A DNA stretch of 64,000 bases from Eudoraea chungangensis (GTDB lineage Bacteria > Bacteroidota > Bacteroidia > Flavobacteriales > Flavobacteriaceae), in contig NZ_JARDUB010000003.1 of NCBI RefSeq assembly GCF_029360665.1, positions 661,254 to 725,253 on the forward strand. Reading direction: 5' to 3'. Under the pieces are notes generated by a model. It saw nothing but the letters and a program-made list of their open reading frames with translations. It did no database searches and had not been told where the DNA came from. Positions 51,463-61,076 of the stretch are shown here, piece after piece. Position 1 is the stretch's first letter, and each line of letters starts with the position of its first letter. A program made the translations under genes and the position numbers.

Positions 51463-52155
51463 TTAAACTGGTTCGTTTAATAAATCGAGAAATTCCACTG
51501 CATTGGCTTCCATCTTGTGAACAACCTTGTCGGTCCGGTTTACCAAATGATTGTAACCCATGTAGGCAACAATACCCACTATTAAACCAGCTACAGTAGT
51601 AGTCATGGCCGTATATATACCAGAGGCTAATGCTCCCATTTCTGCCTGTCCCCCACTACTTGCCATTTGATGAAAAGCCAAAATCATACCGATTACAGTT
51701 CCCAAAAAACCAATCATCGGTCCGGCCCCGGCAACAGTAGCCAAAACATTAACATTCTTTTCCAATTTGTATACTTCTAGAGTGCCCGCATTTTCAATAG
51801 CAGTATTGATATCATCTAAAGGTTTCCCTATTCTAGAGATGCCTTTTTCAGTGAGTCTTGCCACAGGGGAATCTGTTTGGGCGCAAAGTAACTTGGCCGC
51901 TTCTAATTTCCCATTCATAACATGATCTCTGATCTGGTTCATAAAATTCTTATCGATCTGAGAAGCAGCTTTTATAGCTAATAGACGTTCAAAGTAGATA
52001 TAAAGAGCAACTGCCAACATTACAAACAAAACGGATATTATAACTATACTACCCGTTCCTCCATTAAATATCAAATCGATAACCGAAAGAGTTTTTTCTT
52101 CCGAAATAAGTTCCCCAGCCTGAGCCTCATCAACTAGGTCCTGTAACAAAATCAT
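51463..52155 (-). CDS. exbB: ExbB/MotA/TolQ proton channel protein
   Basis: A 230-aa inner-membrane channel subunit. Helix 1 is VIISVLFVMLAVALYIYF; the MotA/TolQ signature covers VLATVAGAGPMIGFLGTVIG and ALASGIYTAMTTTVAGLIVG. It works with ExbD to energise TonB. It starts about 50 nt after the antiporter gene and probably belongs to the same transcript. Confidence 0.93.
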   Translation of the reverse strand: MILLQDLVDEAQAGELISEEKTLSVIDLIFNGGTGSIVIISVLFVMLAVALYIYFERLLAIKAASQIDKNFMNQIRDHVMNGKLEAAKLLCAQTDSPVARLTEKGISRIGKPLDDINTAIENAGTLEVYKLEKNVNVLATVAGAGPMIGFLGTVIGMILAFHQMASSGGQAEMGALASGIYTAMTTTVAGLIVGIVAYMGYNHLVNRTDKVVHKMEANAVEFLDLLNEPV

Positions 52156-52204
52156 ATACTTCCCATTTAAAAGTTGCCCTTATAACGCTTTATTCGAAAT
52201 TAAA

Positions 52205-53572
52205 TTATGCGGCTTGCAACAAATTTCTCAACAACATAAAAGTCCCTGCACCAGCAATAAAACCAACAAAGGCTAACCATGCAATTTTTTTGAAATACCA
52301 AAAGAAATCAATCTTTTCCATGCCCATTGCCACAACGCCAGCGGCAGACCCAATAATCAACATACTACCACCCGTTCCGGCAGAATATGCAATGAAATGC
52401 CAAACGGAATCGTCTGTTGGAATAGAGAACATCCCCATACTGGCTGCCACCAATGGTACATTATCAATAACGGCAGAACCTATACCCAGTATTATTATAA
52501 CCAAATCGGAGACAGACCCCCCTGCTGCTTCCGTGCCAAGAAATGGCATAGTCTCATCGAGGAATCCTGCAAAGTGGAAAAGCATCCCGAGTGACTCTAA
52601 TGCGGCCACTGCGAGTAATATTCCAAGGAAAAACAAAATGGAAGGTAATTCAATTTTTGATAGCGAGGCGTGTACGGCGCTATGCATAGAACCTTCGTGG
52701 CTTTCCGCGCCGTCTACACTAGAAATACTAAACTTAGCACTTGTATAGATTTCAGCAAATGTAGCAACAACGGCCAAAGACAGCATCATACCCACGTATG
52801 GAGGTAGGTGTGTAATGGTCTTAAAAAACGGAACAAATACAATAGACCCTAAACCAAGATATAACATGGTTGCCCCATGAGGAGATTTTTTGGGTTCCTC
52901 CGTTAACACTTCACTTTCAATATTGCCCTTAAAAGCCTTATAACGCAAGGCCACCAGAACCGGAATAATCATACAAACAATAGAAGGTAGCAGCACGTTT
53001 TTAATTAATTCCACAGCAGATACTTTATCTCCAATCCACAACATAGTGGTAGTTACATCCCCTATCGGAGACCATGCTCCTCCGGCATTTGCAGCAATAA
53101 TTATCATACCAGCGAACCAGAGTCTTACATCGCGTTCTTTAATCACCTTTTGAAGGATGGTTACCAAAACTATGGTAGCCGTGAGGTTATCAATAATTGC
53201 AGAAAGGATAAAGGCCAGTATAGAGAACAACCATAGCAGCTTGGACTTTTTCTTAGTTCGGATATATCCTTTTATGGTGGCAAAACCATCGAAATAATCG
53301 ATTATCTCCACGATGGTCATTGCTCCTAAAAGGAATACCAGAATTTCGGCAGTTTTCCCAAGATGGTGCAAGAGCATTTCATCTATATGAGATGGCTCTA
53401 ACTCCTTTAAGTCGGTATTCACCTCAAAAACAGGCAAATGCGCCAATGCTATCAGGGCCCACAAAATAGCCATCATAGCCAGAGCCGGAATTAGTTTATC
53501 AATTTTAAGATTATGTTCTAGGGTAATCGCCAGATAACCTACTAAGAATACAATGATAATAATGGTTTCCAT
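52205..53572 (-). CDS. nhaD: NhaD-type sodium/proton antiporter
   Basis: A 455-aa polytopic protein of the ion-transporter superfamily, with the NhaD features SAIIDNLTATIVLVTILQK, NAGGAWSPIGDVTTTMLW and AVIDNVPLVAASMGMF (two discontinuous-helix motifs). It exports sodium in exchange for protons, common in marine bacteria. It follows the glutamate dehydrogenase gene by 10 nt. Confidence 0.92.
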   Translation of the reverse strand: METIIIIVFLVGYLAITLEHNLKIDKLIPALAMMAILWALIALAHLPVFEVNTDLKELEPSHIDEMLLHHLGKTAEILVFLLGAMTIVEIIDYFDGFATIKGYIRTKKKSKLLWLFSILAFILSAIIDNLTATIVLVTILQKVIKERDVRLWFAGMIIIAANAGGAWSPIGDVTTTMLWIGDKVSAVELIKNVLLPSIVCMIIPVLVALRYKAFKGNIESEVLTEEPKKSPHGATMLYLGLGSIVFVPFFKTITHLPPYVGMMLSLAVVATFAEIYTSAKFSISSVDGAESHEGSMHSAVHASLSKIELPSILFFLGILLAVAALESLGMLFHFAGFLDETMPFLGTEAAGGSVSDLVIIILGIGSAVIDNVPLVAASMGMFSIPTDDSVWHFIAYSAGTGGSMLIIGSAAGVVAMGMEKIDFFWYFKKIAWLAFVGFIAGAGTFMLLRNLLQAA

Positions 53573-53582
53573 ATGGTTTTAT

Positions 53583-54815
53583 TTAGATTAGTTGCTTCAA
53601 TGCAATTTCAAATGCAGTTTTACTTAGGTCTTTTTTCGAATCATTTTCCTTAAAGATATTCAAAATAGCTTTCCCTATGGTATCCGAAGTGTCATTAAAA
53701 ATCATTTCGTCATCCATAGCTACTCTTCGCTCCATAAAATACGCAAAAACTCTGGCCATTCCACAATTTGAAATAAAATCTGGAATAAGGCTTACACGTT
53801 CATCCGTGTATTCCATAATAGGGCCAAAAAATATTTCAGAATCAGCAAAGGGGACGTTTGCACCACAAGAAATAACTTCTAATCCCGTGTCGATCATAGC
53901 AGAAATTTGCTCTTGAGTTATCAACCTCGAAGCCGCACATGGGGCAAATATCTCGGTAGGCAAACTCCAGATTCGATTATTAATCTCTTCAAAAGGAATC
54001 ATTTTGTCCGCATCAGCAATTAAAGTATTCCCTTTTTTATGGAGAAAGAAGTCCTTTATTTCTTCAAAAGAAAAACCATCTTCATTAATTACACCGCCAA
54101 CCCTATCAATTATTCCTACGATTTTGGCTCCCATCTGTGCTAAGTAAAATGCCGCGGCAGAACCTACGTTTCCAAAACCCTGGACTACTGCTCTTTTCCC
54201 AATAACCGTTCCTCCATAAATATCATAATAGTGTTTAATGGCTTCCGCAACGCCAAAACCAGTAATCATATCCGCTATGGTATACTTTTTTGCAACATCA
54301 GGAGAGTAATTAGTATTCTCGATAACCTTTATCACGCCCAACCTCAGTTGGCCAATTCTATTTATTTTATCGGCCTCCGTTGGTTTAAAGTGACCGTTAA
54401 AAACACCTTCCTGTGGGTGCCAGACACCCACATCCTCCGTTATTGGAATAACTTCGTTAATTTCATCAACATTTAAATCTCCTCCCGTACCATAATAACT
54501 TTTTAATAATGGGGAAACAGCTGCATACCAACGTTCCAATACTCCCCTTTTTCTAGGATCGTGAGGATTAAAATTAATCCCCGACTTTGCTCCTCCGATG
54601 GCCGGGCCAGATACGGTAAATTTTACTTCCATGGTTTTGGCCAAAGAAAGTACTTCATTCCTATCCAGGCCTTCGCGCATTCGCGTTCCACCGCCGGCTG
54701 CTCCACCTCTTAAAGAATTAATAACTGTCCAACCTTCGGCTTCGGTTTCCGGATCCGTCCAATGAAAAACAATTTCCGGGGCTTTTTTCTCGTATTTATT
54801 TAAAAGATCTTTCAT
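53583..54815 (-). CDS. Glu/Leu/Phe/Val-type dehydrogenase
   Basis: NAD(P)-dependent amino-acid dehydrogenase, 410 aa. GPAIGGAKSGINFNP carries the catalytic lysine, GTGGDLNVDEINEV the catalytic Asp, and VVQGFGNVGSAAAFYLAQMG the nucleotide fold. Start placed at MKDLLNKYEKK; the frame is open 144 bp further, but a promoter lies in that part, so the longer form is unlikely. First gene of the minus-strand operon. Whether Glu or Leu/Val is the substrate is not clear from motifs. Confidence 0.88.
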   Translation of the reverse strand: MKDLLNKYEKKAPEIVFHWTDPETEAEGWTVINSLRGGAAGGGTRMREGLDRNEVLSLAKTMEVKFTVSGPAIGGAKSGINFNPHDPRKRGVLERWYAAVSPLLKSYYGTGGDLNVDEINEVIPITEDVGVWHPQEGVFNGHFKPTEADKINRIGQLRLGVIKVIENTNYSPDVAKKYTIADMITGFGVAEAIKHYYDIYGGTVIGKRAVVQGFGNVGSAAAFYLAQMGAKIVGIIDRVGGVINEDGFSFEEIKDFFLHKKGNTLIADADKMIPFEEINNRIWSLPTEIFAPCAASRLITQEQISAMIDTGLEVISCGANVPFADSEIFFGPIMEYTDERVSLIPDFISNCGMARVFAYFMERRVAMDDEMIFNDTSDTIGKAILNIFKENDSKKDLSKTAFEIALKQLI

Positions 54816-54930
54816 AGTTGGATTAAAAACGGAGATTTTTTTAGGAATAAATCCTTCCAAAAAACGCTTGTTCAGCAGAAATAATGCTTCCTGCAATTTT
54901 GAAGCGTAGGGCGTAAAAAAATACCTCTCA

Positions 54931-54960
54931 CAAATATAAAAATATTGTAATGGTATCAAA
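54931..54960 (-). promoter_or_regulatory. Promoter of the dehydrogenase-NhaD-ExbBD-TonB-FolC operon
   Basis: Minus strand: -33 TTTG (54960-54957) and -7 TATATTTG (54938-54931), 18 nt apart, a good Bacteroidota match. It supports the start at 54815. Confidence 0.65.
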
Positions 54961-55058
54961 GGAATTCTATCTTTTGTTCTGGGAGATAATGCAAGTATTT
55001 TCCCGATTTTAAACTTCGCTTTTTTTTTAGGAAGAACCTAAAAATAAACTTAGAACTT

Positions 55059-55066
55059 TATCTTTG
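55059..55066 (+). promoter_or_regulatory. -7 element for the acyl-CoA dehydrogenase gene
   Basis: TATCTTTG fits TAnnTTTG and lies 27 bp before the ATG. No convincing -33 box; only a T run precedes it. Confidence 0.45.
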
Positions 55067-55092
55067 CATAAGAAATATTTTAGAAAAATACT

Positions 55093-56235
55093 ATGGACTT
55101 TTTGATTAGCGAGGAGCAAAAAATGATTAAGCAAGCAGCGAAAGATTTTGCCGAATTAGAGCTGCTTCCGGGCGTTATTGAAAGAGATGAGAACCAAGAG
55201 TTTCCGGTAGAGCAGGTTAAGAAAATGGGAGAACTGGGTTTTATGGGGATGATGGTAGACCCAAATTTTGGAGGTAGTGGCTTAGACACATTGTCTTATG
55301 TCTTGATGATTGAAGAATTATCTAAAATAGACGCCTCTTCTTCTGTAATTGCTTCTGTTAATAATTCATTGGTTTGTTGGGGAATTGAAACCTTTGGTTC
55401 AGAGGCACAAAAAGAGAAATATTTAAGACCATTGGCTACAGGGCAAAAAATTGGGGCTTTCTGTCTGTCAGAACCCGAAGCTGGTAGCGACGCAACTTCT
55501 CAAAAGACAATGGCCGTAGACAAAGGCGACCATTATATTTTAAACGGTACAAAAAATTGGATTACCAATGGAAATTCAGCAAGTATCTATTTGGTAATTG
55601 CGCAAACATATCCAGAGAAAGGTTATAAAGGAATCAATGCCTTAATCGTTGAAAAAGCTTCCCCGGGATTTGAAGTAGGTCCTAAAGAGAATAAACTAGG
55701 AATACGTGGCAGTGATACGCATTCTCTAATATTTAATGACGTTAAAGTTCCAAAAGAAAATAGAATTGGTGCGGATGGCTTTGGTTTTAAATTTGCCATG
55801 AAAACTCTTTCCGGAGGAAGAATTGGAATCGCAGCCCAGGCCTTGGGAATTGCTGAAGGTGCATATGAATTGGCCAAAAAATATGCACAGGAAAGAAAGG
55901 CCTTTGGTACAGAAATAGCTAATCATCAAGCCATTAGGTTTAAATTAGTAGACATGCATACCCAGATTGAAGCTGCAAGACTACTGGTTTACAAGGCAGC
56001 AAAAGAGAAGGACGAAGGAAAAGACTATGTTTTATCCAGTGCCATGGCAAAGCTCTATGCTTCTAAAGTAGCTATGGATACGGCTGTTGAAGCCGTACAA
56101 ATTTTCGGCGGTAATGGATTTGTGAAAGAATACCACGTGGAGCGTATGATGAGAGATGCAAAAATTACGCAGATATACGAAGGTACATCTGAGATTCAAA
56201 AATTGGTTATTTCCCGTGAGATTTTAAAAAAGTAG
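55093..56235 (+). CDS. Acyl-CoA dehydrogenase (short/branched-chain type)
   Basis: FAD-dependent first step of fatty-acid or branched-chain acyl-CoA oxidation, 380 aa, standard length. ACAD signatures: CLSEPEAGSDATSQ (substrate/FAD site) and IFGGNGFVKEYHVERMMRD with YEGTSEIQKLVI, where the Glu is in the catalytic-base position of the butyryl-CoA type. Monocistronic, divergent from the dehydrogenase operon. Cytoplasmic. Confidence 0.93.
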   Translation: MDFLISEEQKMIKQAAKDFAELELLPGVIERDENQEFPVEQVKKMGELGFMGMMVDPNFGGSGLDTLSYVLMIEELSKIDASSSVIASVNNSLVCWGIETFGSEAQKEKYLRPLATGQKIGAFCLSEPEAGSDATSQKTMAVDKGDHYILNGTKNWITNGNSASIYLVIAQTYPEKGYKGINALIVEKASPGFEVGPKENKLGIRGSDTHSLIFNDVKVPKENRIGADGFGFKFAMKTLSGGRIGIAAQALGIAEGAYELAKKYAQERKAFGTEIANHQAIRFKLVDMHTQIEAARLLVYKAAKEKDEGKDYVLSSAMAKLYASKVAMDTAVEAVQIFGGNGFVKEYHVERMMRDAKITQIYEGTSEIQKLVISREILKK

Positions 56236-56264
56236 CGTTAATTTATGTTACTTAAAAAGTATAC

Positions 56265-56280
56265 CCCTAAAAATTTAGGG
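56265..56280 (+). terminator. Short hairpin after acyl-CoA dehydrogenase
   Basis: CCCTAAAAATTTAGGG forms a 6-7 bp stem 30 bp after the stop; the following ATAATTTG is only weakly T-rich, so termination is uncertain. Confidence 0.35.
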
Positions 56281-56387
56281 ATAATTTGTTTATAATTAAA
56301 TTTATCAATAAAAGATCCCCCCTTTTTCTACAATATCATAGACTATAATTTGTATTTTTAAAACTACACCCCTATAATTCTTAGGTC

Positions 56388-56395
56388 TACCTTTG
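56388..56395 (+). promoter_or_regulatory. -7 element upstream of gltB
   Basis: TACCTTTG fits TAnnTTTG. It would give a leader of about 160 nt before the gltB start. No matching -33 box at the right distance. The rest of 56236-56560 holds no gene. Confidence 0.4.
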
Positions 56396-56560
56396 TTTTC
56401 AAACCCTGTTTGTTATTATCTCAATTTATTAGACCCAAATTTCACAAATTAGATATTTTTAAGCTTTCTATTACAAACGTTGAATTTATTGTTGGATATC
56501 TATATAAATGGTATAGATATTTCAATTATATTGATATTTTTGAGAAAATACCATAATACT

Positions 56561-59500
56561 ATGAGTCTAAAAAAACAAGGTCTTTATTTACCAGAATTTG
56601 AACATGATAATTGCGGAGCAGGGTTTATATGCAGTCTAAAAGGTGAAAAGTCTAACGATATAATTCACAAGGCCCTGGAGATTCTGGATAAATTGGAGCA
56701 TAGGGGTGCAGTGAGTGCCGATGGGAAAACTGGAGACGGTGCCGGAATCCTCATAGACATTCCTCATGATTTTTTTGTACAAGAATGTTCTTTTGAACTT
56801 CCGAATATTGGAGACTATGCAGTGGGGAATATTTTTCTTCCAAAGAAAGTAAATCAGCAAGATTACTGTATTTCCGTTTTCGAAGAAAATATTAAGAAGC
56901 AAGGATTAACACTTTTAGGTTGGCGAAATGTTCCAGTTAATAAATCAATTCCCGGTAGGATTGCCGGAGAGACAGAACCCTTTGTAAAACAGCTTTTCGT
57001 AGGCAAAAAAGAGGAAGACCAAAGTGATTTTGATTTCAATCGAAAACTTTATATCGCACGAAAAATAACGGAACATAAACTTATTAATTCTAAACTTTCG
57101 GAAAGTAAGTTTTTCTATGTCCCCAGTCTGTCTACTAAAATCATAATCTTTAAAGGGCTTTTAATGCCCAATGATATAAAGCTCTATTTTACAGACTTGA
57201 TGGATGCCAGAGTAGTAACCAGATTGGCATTAGTACATCAACGTTTTTCTACCAATACCTTTCCCACATGGGATTTAGCACAACCCTTTAGATATATGTG
57301 CCATAATGGGGAAATAAATACCTTGAGAGGTAATATCACCCGAATGAATTCTCGGGAAGCTCTTTTAAAAAGTGATCTTTTTGGGGAGGAAATAAAAAAA
57401 ATTCTTCCTGTTATACTACCAGGAAAATCAGATTCTGCAACGATGGACATGGTTGTGGAATTATTGTTGATGACTGGCAGGTCTTTGCCAGAGGTAATGA
57501 TGATGCTGGTACCTGAGGCTTGGGAAAAAAATAATGAAATGTCCGATACTAAAAGAGCCTTTTACGAGTATAACTCCTGCATCATGGAACCATGGGACGG
57601 ACCAGCTTCCATTCCATTTACGGATGGGAGCTATATAGGAGCTGTTTTAGACAGAAATGGATTAAGACCCTCCCGCTATTCAGTGACTAAAGATGGCTAT
57701 GTTATAATGTCTTCAGAAACCGGAGTGGTTGAAATTGATCCGGAAAACATAGAACACCATGGGAGGTTAGAACCTGGCAAGATGTTCCTTGTGGATATGG
57801 AAGCCGGTAGAATCATAAACGACGAAGAAATTAAAGAAAGAATTGCGGAAAAACATCCCTATAAAAAATGGGTAGATGAAAATTTAGTGCACCTAAAAAA
57901 TATTCCTTATAACGATTGCCCTCTCTTTCTTGACGAAGCCTCTTTAGAAAAAAGGAAGGCTGTATTTGGATATACCCTGGAAGATATAAATACGATTATT
58001 CTTCCGATGGGCCAGTATGCCAAGGAGCCCATAGGATCTATGGGAGCAGACACCCCAATAGCGGTCTTATCGGAACGCCCTCAATTATTATACAATTACT
58101 TTAAGCAATTATTTGCACAGGTAACCAACCCGCCTCTTGATGGTATAAGAGAAGAAATGATAACCGATATCTCCCTAACCTTGGGAAGTGATCAAAACAT
58201 ATTTGATATTACTGAATTAAACTGTAGAAAACTCAAGATACAGAATCCTGTTATCTCCAAGGAAGATCTAGACAAGATTAAAAACCATGATGCCAGCCCA
58301 GATTATAAAGTTGTTTCTATTCCCATACTTTATGAAATAAATCGAGGACACAACGGACTGGAAGAGGCACTGGAAGCGGCTTTGAGAAAGGCAGAAAAAG
58401 CAATAGACGAAGAGGCAAACATTATTATTCTCTCCGACAGGGGCAGTGATAAGGATAAAGCGCCAATTCCTGCCTTGCTTGCCTGTTCGTACGTTAATAG
58501 CGGCTTACACAAATTAGGAAAACGCTCTAAATTAAGTATTATCATCGAATCTGCAGAACCAAGAGAGGTACACCATTTTGCTCTATTATTTGGTTTCGGT
58601 GCTAGTGCAATTAATCCTTATTTAGTAAACGAAATTATAGCAGAACAAATTGAAGAAAACGATATTACGGAGTTTACCTTTGATGAAGCCATCAAGAATT
58701 ACAATAAAGCTATTGGCAAAGGGATATTAAAAGTAATGAACAAGATTGGGATCTCTACCCTCAATTCTTACCGCAGTTCCCAATTATTTGAGTGTATAGG
58801 AATTAATACCAAGGTAGTGGATAAGTATTTCCCAAATACACCTACACGAATTCAGGGAATAGGTTTATATGAGATTGAAAAAGAAATTGCAAAGCGGCAC
58901 AAAAAAGCTTACCAGGACCAGCATGTTGCTGCTAATCTGGATCTAGAAATTGGAGGGGATTACCGATGGCGCCGGGATGGTGAAAAACATATGTTTAATC
59001 CTATCTCTATTGCTAAGCTTCAAAAATCTGTCAGAAATAATGAGCCCGACACCTATAAAGAGTTTTCTGAGATGGTCAATAAGCAATCCGAAAACCTAAT
59101 GACCATCAGAGGGTTATTCGAATTTTCTAATTACGATCCTATACCTATTGAAGAAGTAGAGCCTTGGACAGAAATTGTAAAGCGTTTTAAAACTGGGGCA
59201 ATGTCTTACGGTTCCATAAGTAAAGAAGCGCATGAGAATTTAGCTATAGCCATGAATAGAATAGGCGGTAAAAGTAATTCAGGCGAAGGAGGGGAAGATG
59301 CAGAGCGTTTTTACAAAAATCAAACAGGGGATTGGCGCAATAGTGCTATTAAACAAGTAGCTTCGGGTAGGTTTGGCGTTACTTCTAACTATTTAACCAA
59401 TGCACAGGAGATTCAAATTAAAATGGCTCAAGGTGCGAAACCAGGAGAGGGTGGTCAATTACCTGGCCCAAAGGTAAATCCGGCTATCGCTAAAACAAGG

Positions 59501-61069
59501 AACTCTACACCTTATGTTGGCCTCATCTCGCCCCCACCACATCACGACATTTATTCGATTGAAGATCTGTCTCAATTAATCTACGACCTTAAATCGGCAA
59601 ATAGAGCCGCACGCGTAAATGTAAAATTAGTGTCGGAAGTAGGTGTGGGAACTGTAGCCGCCGGAGTATCTAAAGCAAAGGCAGACGTAGTTCTTATTTC
59701 TGGTTTTGATGGAGGCACGGGTGCCTCCCCATTAACATCTTTGAAACACGCCGGACTGCCTTGGGAACTTGGAATAGCCGAAGCTCAGCAAACTTTGGTG
59801 TTAAACGACCTCAGAAATAGGATTGTCTTGGAATGTGACGGGCAGCTGAAAACTGGGAGGGATGTAGCCATAGCCTGTTTATTGGGAGCAGAAGAATTTG
59901 GATTTGCCACTGCTCCGCTGGTAGCCTCTGGATGCATAATGATGCGGGTATGCCATTTAAATACCTGTCCGGTAGGAATTGCTACACAGAATCCGGAACT
60001 AAGAAAGAAGTTTAACGGCAAACCAGAACACGTAGTAAACTACATGTATTTTGTAGCGCAAGAATTACGTGAGATTATGGCACAACTAGGCTTCCGAACC
60101 GTAAATGAAATGGTGGGGCAGGTACAAAAATTAGACAGAAACAAGGCCATAGAACACTACAAAGCTGCCGGGATAGACCTAACACCAATTCTACATGAAA
60201 TAGACGTTCCCAAAGGGACCAAATTATTCAATACACAGAAACAGAAACATCATATTGAAGAATCTATAGAATTTGAAATTATTGAAAAAGCACATCCTGC
60301 TCTTTTTCGAAAAGAAAAAATTAGCTTAGATTTTCCAATAAAGAATACGGATAGGGCTGTTGGTGCAATAATAAGTAATGAGATTTCAAAAATATATGGT
60401 GCAGAGGGTTTACCCGATAATACCCTAAAATTAAACTTCACCGGATCCGCTGGTCAAAGTTTTGGAGCTTTTGCCACCAAAGGATTAACCATGGTAGTAA
60501 ACGGTAATACCAATGACTACTTAGGCAAAGGGTTATCAGGAGCAAAATTAATTATTAAGGTTCCATATAAATCTACTCTGCAACCGGAAGAAAATGTAAT
60601 CACCGGAAATGTAACCCTATATGGAGCTACTACGGGCGAGGCATATATCAATGGGAAAGCCGGGGAGCGATTTTGTGTTCGTAATTCCGGAGCTAAGGCT
60701 GTAGTAGAAGGAATAGGGGATCATGGCTGTGAGTATATGACCGGAGGAATAGCAGTTATTCTTGGCGAGGTGGGGCGTAATTTTGGTGCAGGCATGAGCG
60801 GAGGGATTGCTTATGTTCTCGACGCAGAGGAAAATTTTGCGAAAAGATGCCAACAGGATGGGTTAAACTTATTAAGTGTTGAGGAAGACAAGGATATAGC
60901 AGAACTTAAAAGTCTTGTTGAGAAGCATTACAACGCCACTTTGAGTCCGCTTGCCCAAAAGATACTGGAAAATTGGGAAGTATATCTACCGAAATTCATT
61001 AAGGTCTTACCGGAAGAATACAGACAGGCATTAATACGCTTGGAAAATGAAAAACTTGAAACAATATAA
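56561..61069 (+). CDS. gltB: Glutamate synthase large subunit
   Basis: Makes glutamate from glutamine and 2-oxoglutarate, 1502 aa. Start placed at MSLKKQGLY; then Cys18 in HDNCGAGFI becomes the N-terminal nucleophile of the glutaminase domain after removal of a short propeptide. The central domain, FMN-binding synthase domain (GGKSNSGEGGED, then GLISPPPHHDIYSIEDL) and the 3Fe-4S cysteines in CIMMRVCHLNTC are present, followed by the GXGXG beta-helix. It is followed by gltD 7 nt later. Upstream ATG at 56480 would add 27 residues before the propeptide and is rejected. Confidence 0.96.
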   Translation: MSLKKQGLYLPEFEHDNCGAGFICSLKGEKSNDIIHKALEILDKLEHRGAVSADGKTGDGAGILIDIPHDFFVQECSFELPNIGDYAVGNIFLPKKVNQQDYCISVFEENIKKQGLTLLGWRNVPVNKSIPGRIAGETEPFVKQLFVGKKEEDQSDFDFNRKLYIARKITEHKLINSKLSESKFFYVPSLSTKIIIFKGLLMPNDIKLYFTDLMDARVVTRLALVHQRFSTNTFPTWDLAQPFRYMCHNGEINTLRGNITRMNSREALLKSDLFGEEIKKILPVILPGKSDSATMDMVVELLLMTGRSLPEVMMMLVPEAWEKNNEMSDTKRAFYEYNSCIMEPWDGPASIPFTDGSYIGAVLDRNGLRPSRYSVTKDGYVIMSSETGVVEIDPENIEHHGRLEPGKMFLVDMEAGRIINDEEIKERIAEKHPYKKWVDENLVHLKNIPYNDCPLFLDEASLEKRKAVFGYTLEDINTIILPMGQYAKEPIGSMGADTPIAVLSERPQLLYNYFKQLFAQVTNPPLDGIREEMITDISLTLGSDQNIFDITELNCRKLKIQNPVISKEDLDKIKNHDASPDYKVVSIPILYEINRGHNGLEEALEAALRKAEKAIDEEANIIILSDRGSDKDKAPIPALLACSYVNSGLHKLGKRSKLSIIIESAEPREVHHFALLFGFGASAINPYLVNEIIAEQIEENDITEFTFDEAIKNYNKAIGKGILKVMNKIGISTLNSYRSSQLFECIGINTKVVDKYFPNTPTRIQGIGLYEIEKEIAKRHKKAYQDQHVAANLDLEIGGDYRWRRDGEKHMFNPISIAKLQKSVRNNEPDTYKEFSEMVNKQSENLMTIRGLFEFSNYDPIPIEEVEPWTEIVKRFKTGAMSYGSISKEAHENLAIAMNRIGGKSNSGEGGEDAERFYKNQTGDWRNSAIKQVASGRFGVTSNYLTNAQEIQIKMAQGAKPGEGGQLPGPKVNPAIAKTRNSTPYVGLISPPPHHDIYSIEDLSQLIYDLKSANRAARVNVKLVSEVGVGTVAAGVSKAKADVVLISGFDGGTGASPLTSLKHAGLPWELGIAEAQQTLVLNDLRNRIVLECDGQLKTGRDVAIACLLGAEEFGFATAPLVASGCIMMRVCHLNTCPVGIATQNPELRKKFNGKPEHVVNYMYFVAQELREIMAQLGFRTVNEMVGQVQKLDRNKAIEHYKAAGIDLTPILHEIDVPKGTKLFNTQKQKHHIEESIEFEIIEKAHPALFRKEKISLDFPIKNTDRAVGAIISNEISKIYGAEGLPDNTLKLNFTGSAGQSFGAFATKGLTMVVNGNTNDYLGKGLSGAKLIIKVPYKSTLQPEENVITGNVTLYGATTGEAYINGKAGERFCVRNSGAKAVVEGIGDHGCEYMTGGIAVILGEVGRNFGAGMSGGIAYVLDAEENFAKRCQQDGLNLLSVEEDKDIAELKSLVEKHYNATLSPLAQKILENWEVYLPKFIKVLPEEYRQALIRLENEKLETI

Positions 61070-61076
61070 TTAACTT

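Noticed and set aside
54816..54959. N-terminal extension of the dehydrogenase
   Set aside because: A -33/-7 promoter lies inside this stretch and the family starts near MKDLL.
56480..56560. Upstream ATG extending gltB by 27 residues
   Set aside because: The added residues are hydrophobic and unlike GltB propeptides; MSLKKQGLY gives the usual distance to the N-terminal cysteine.
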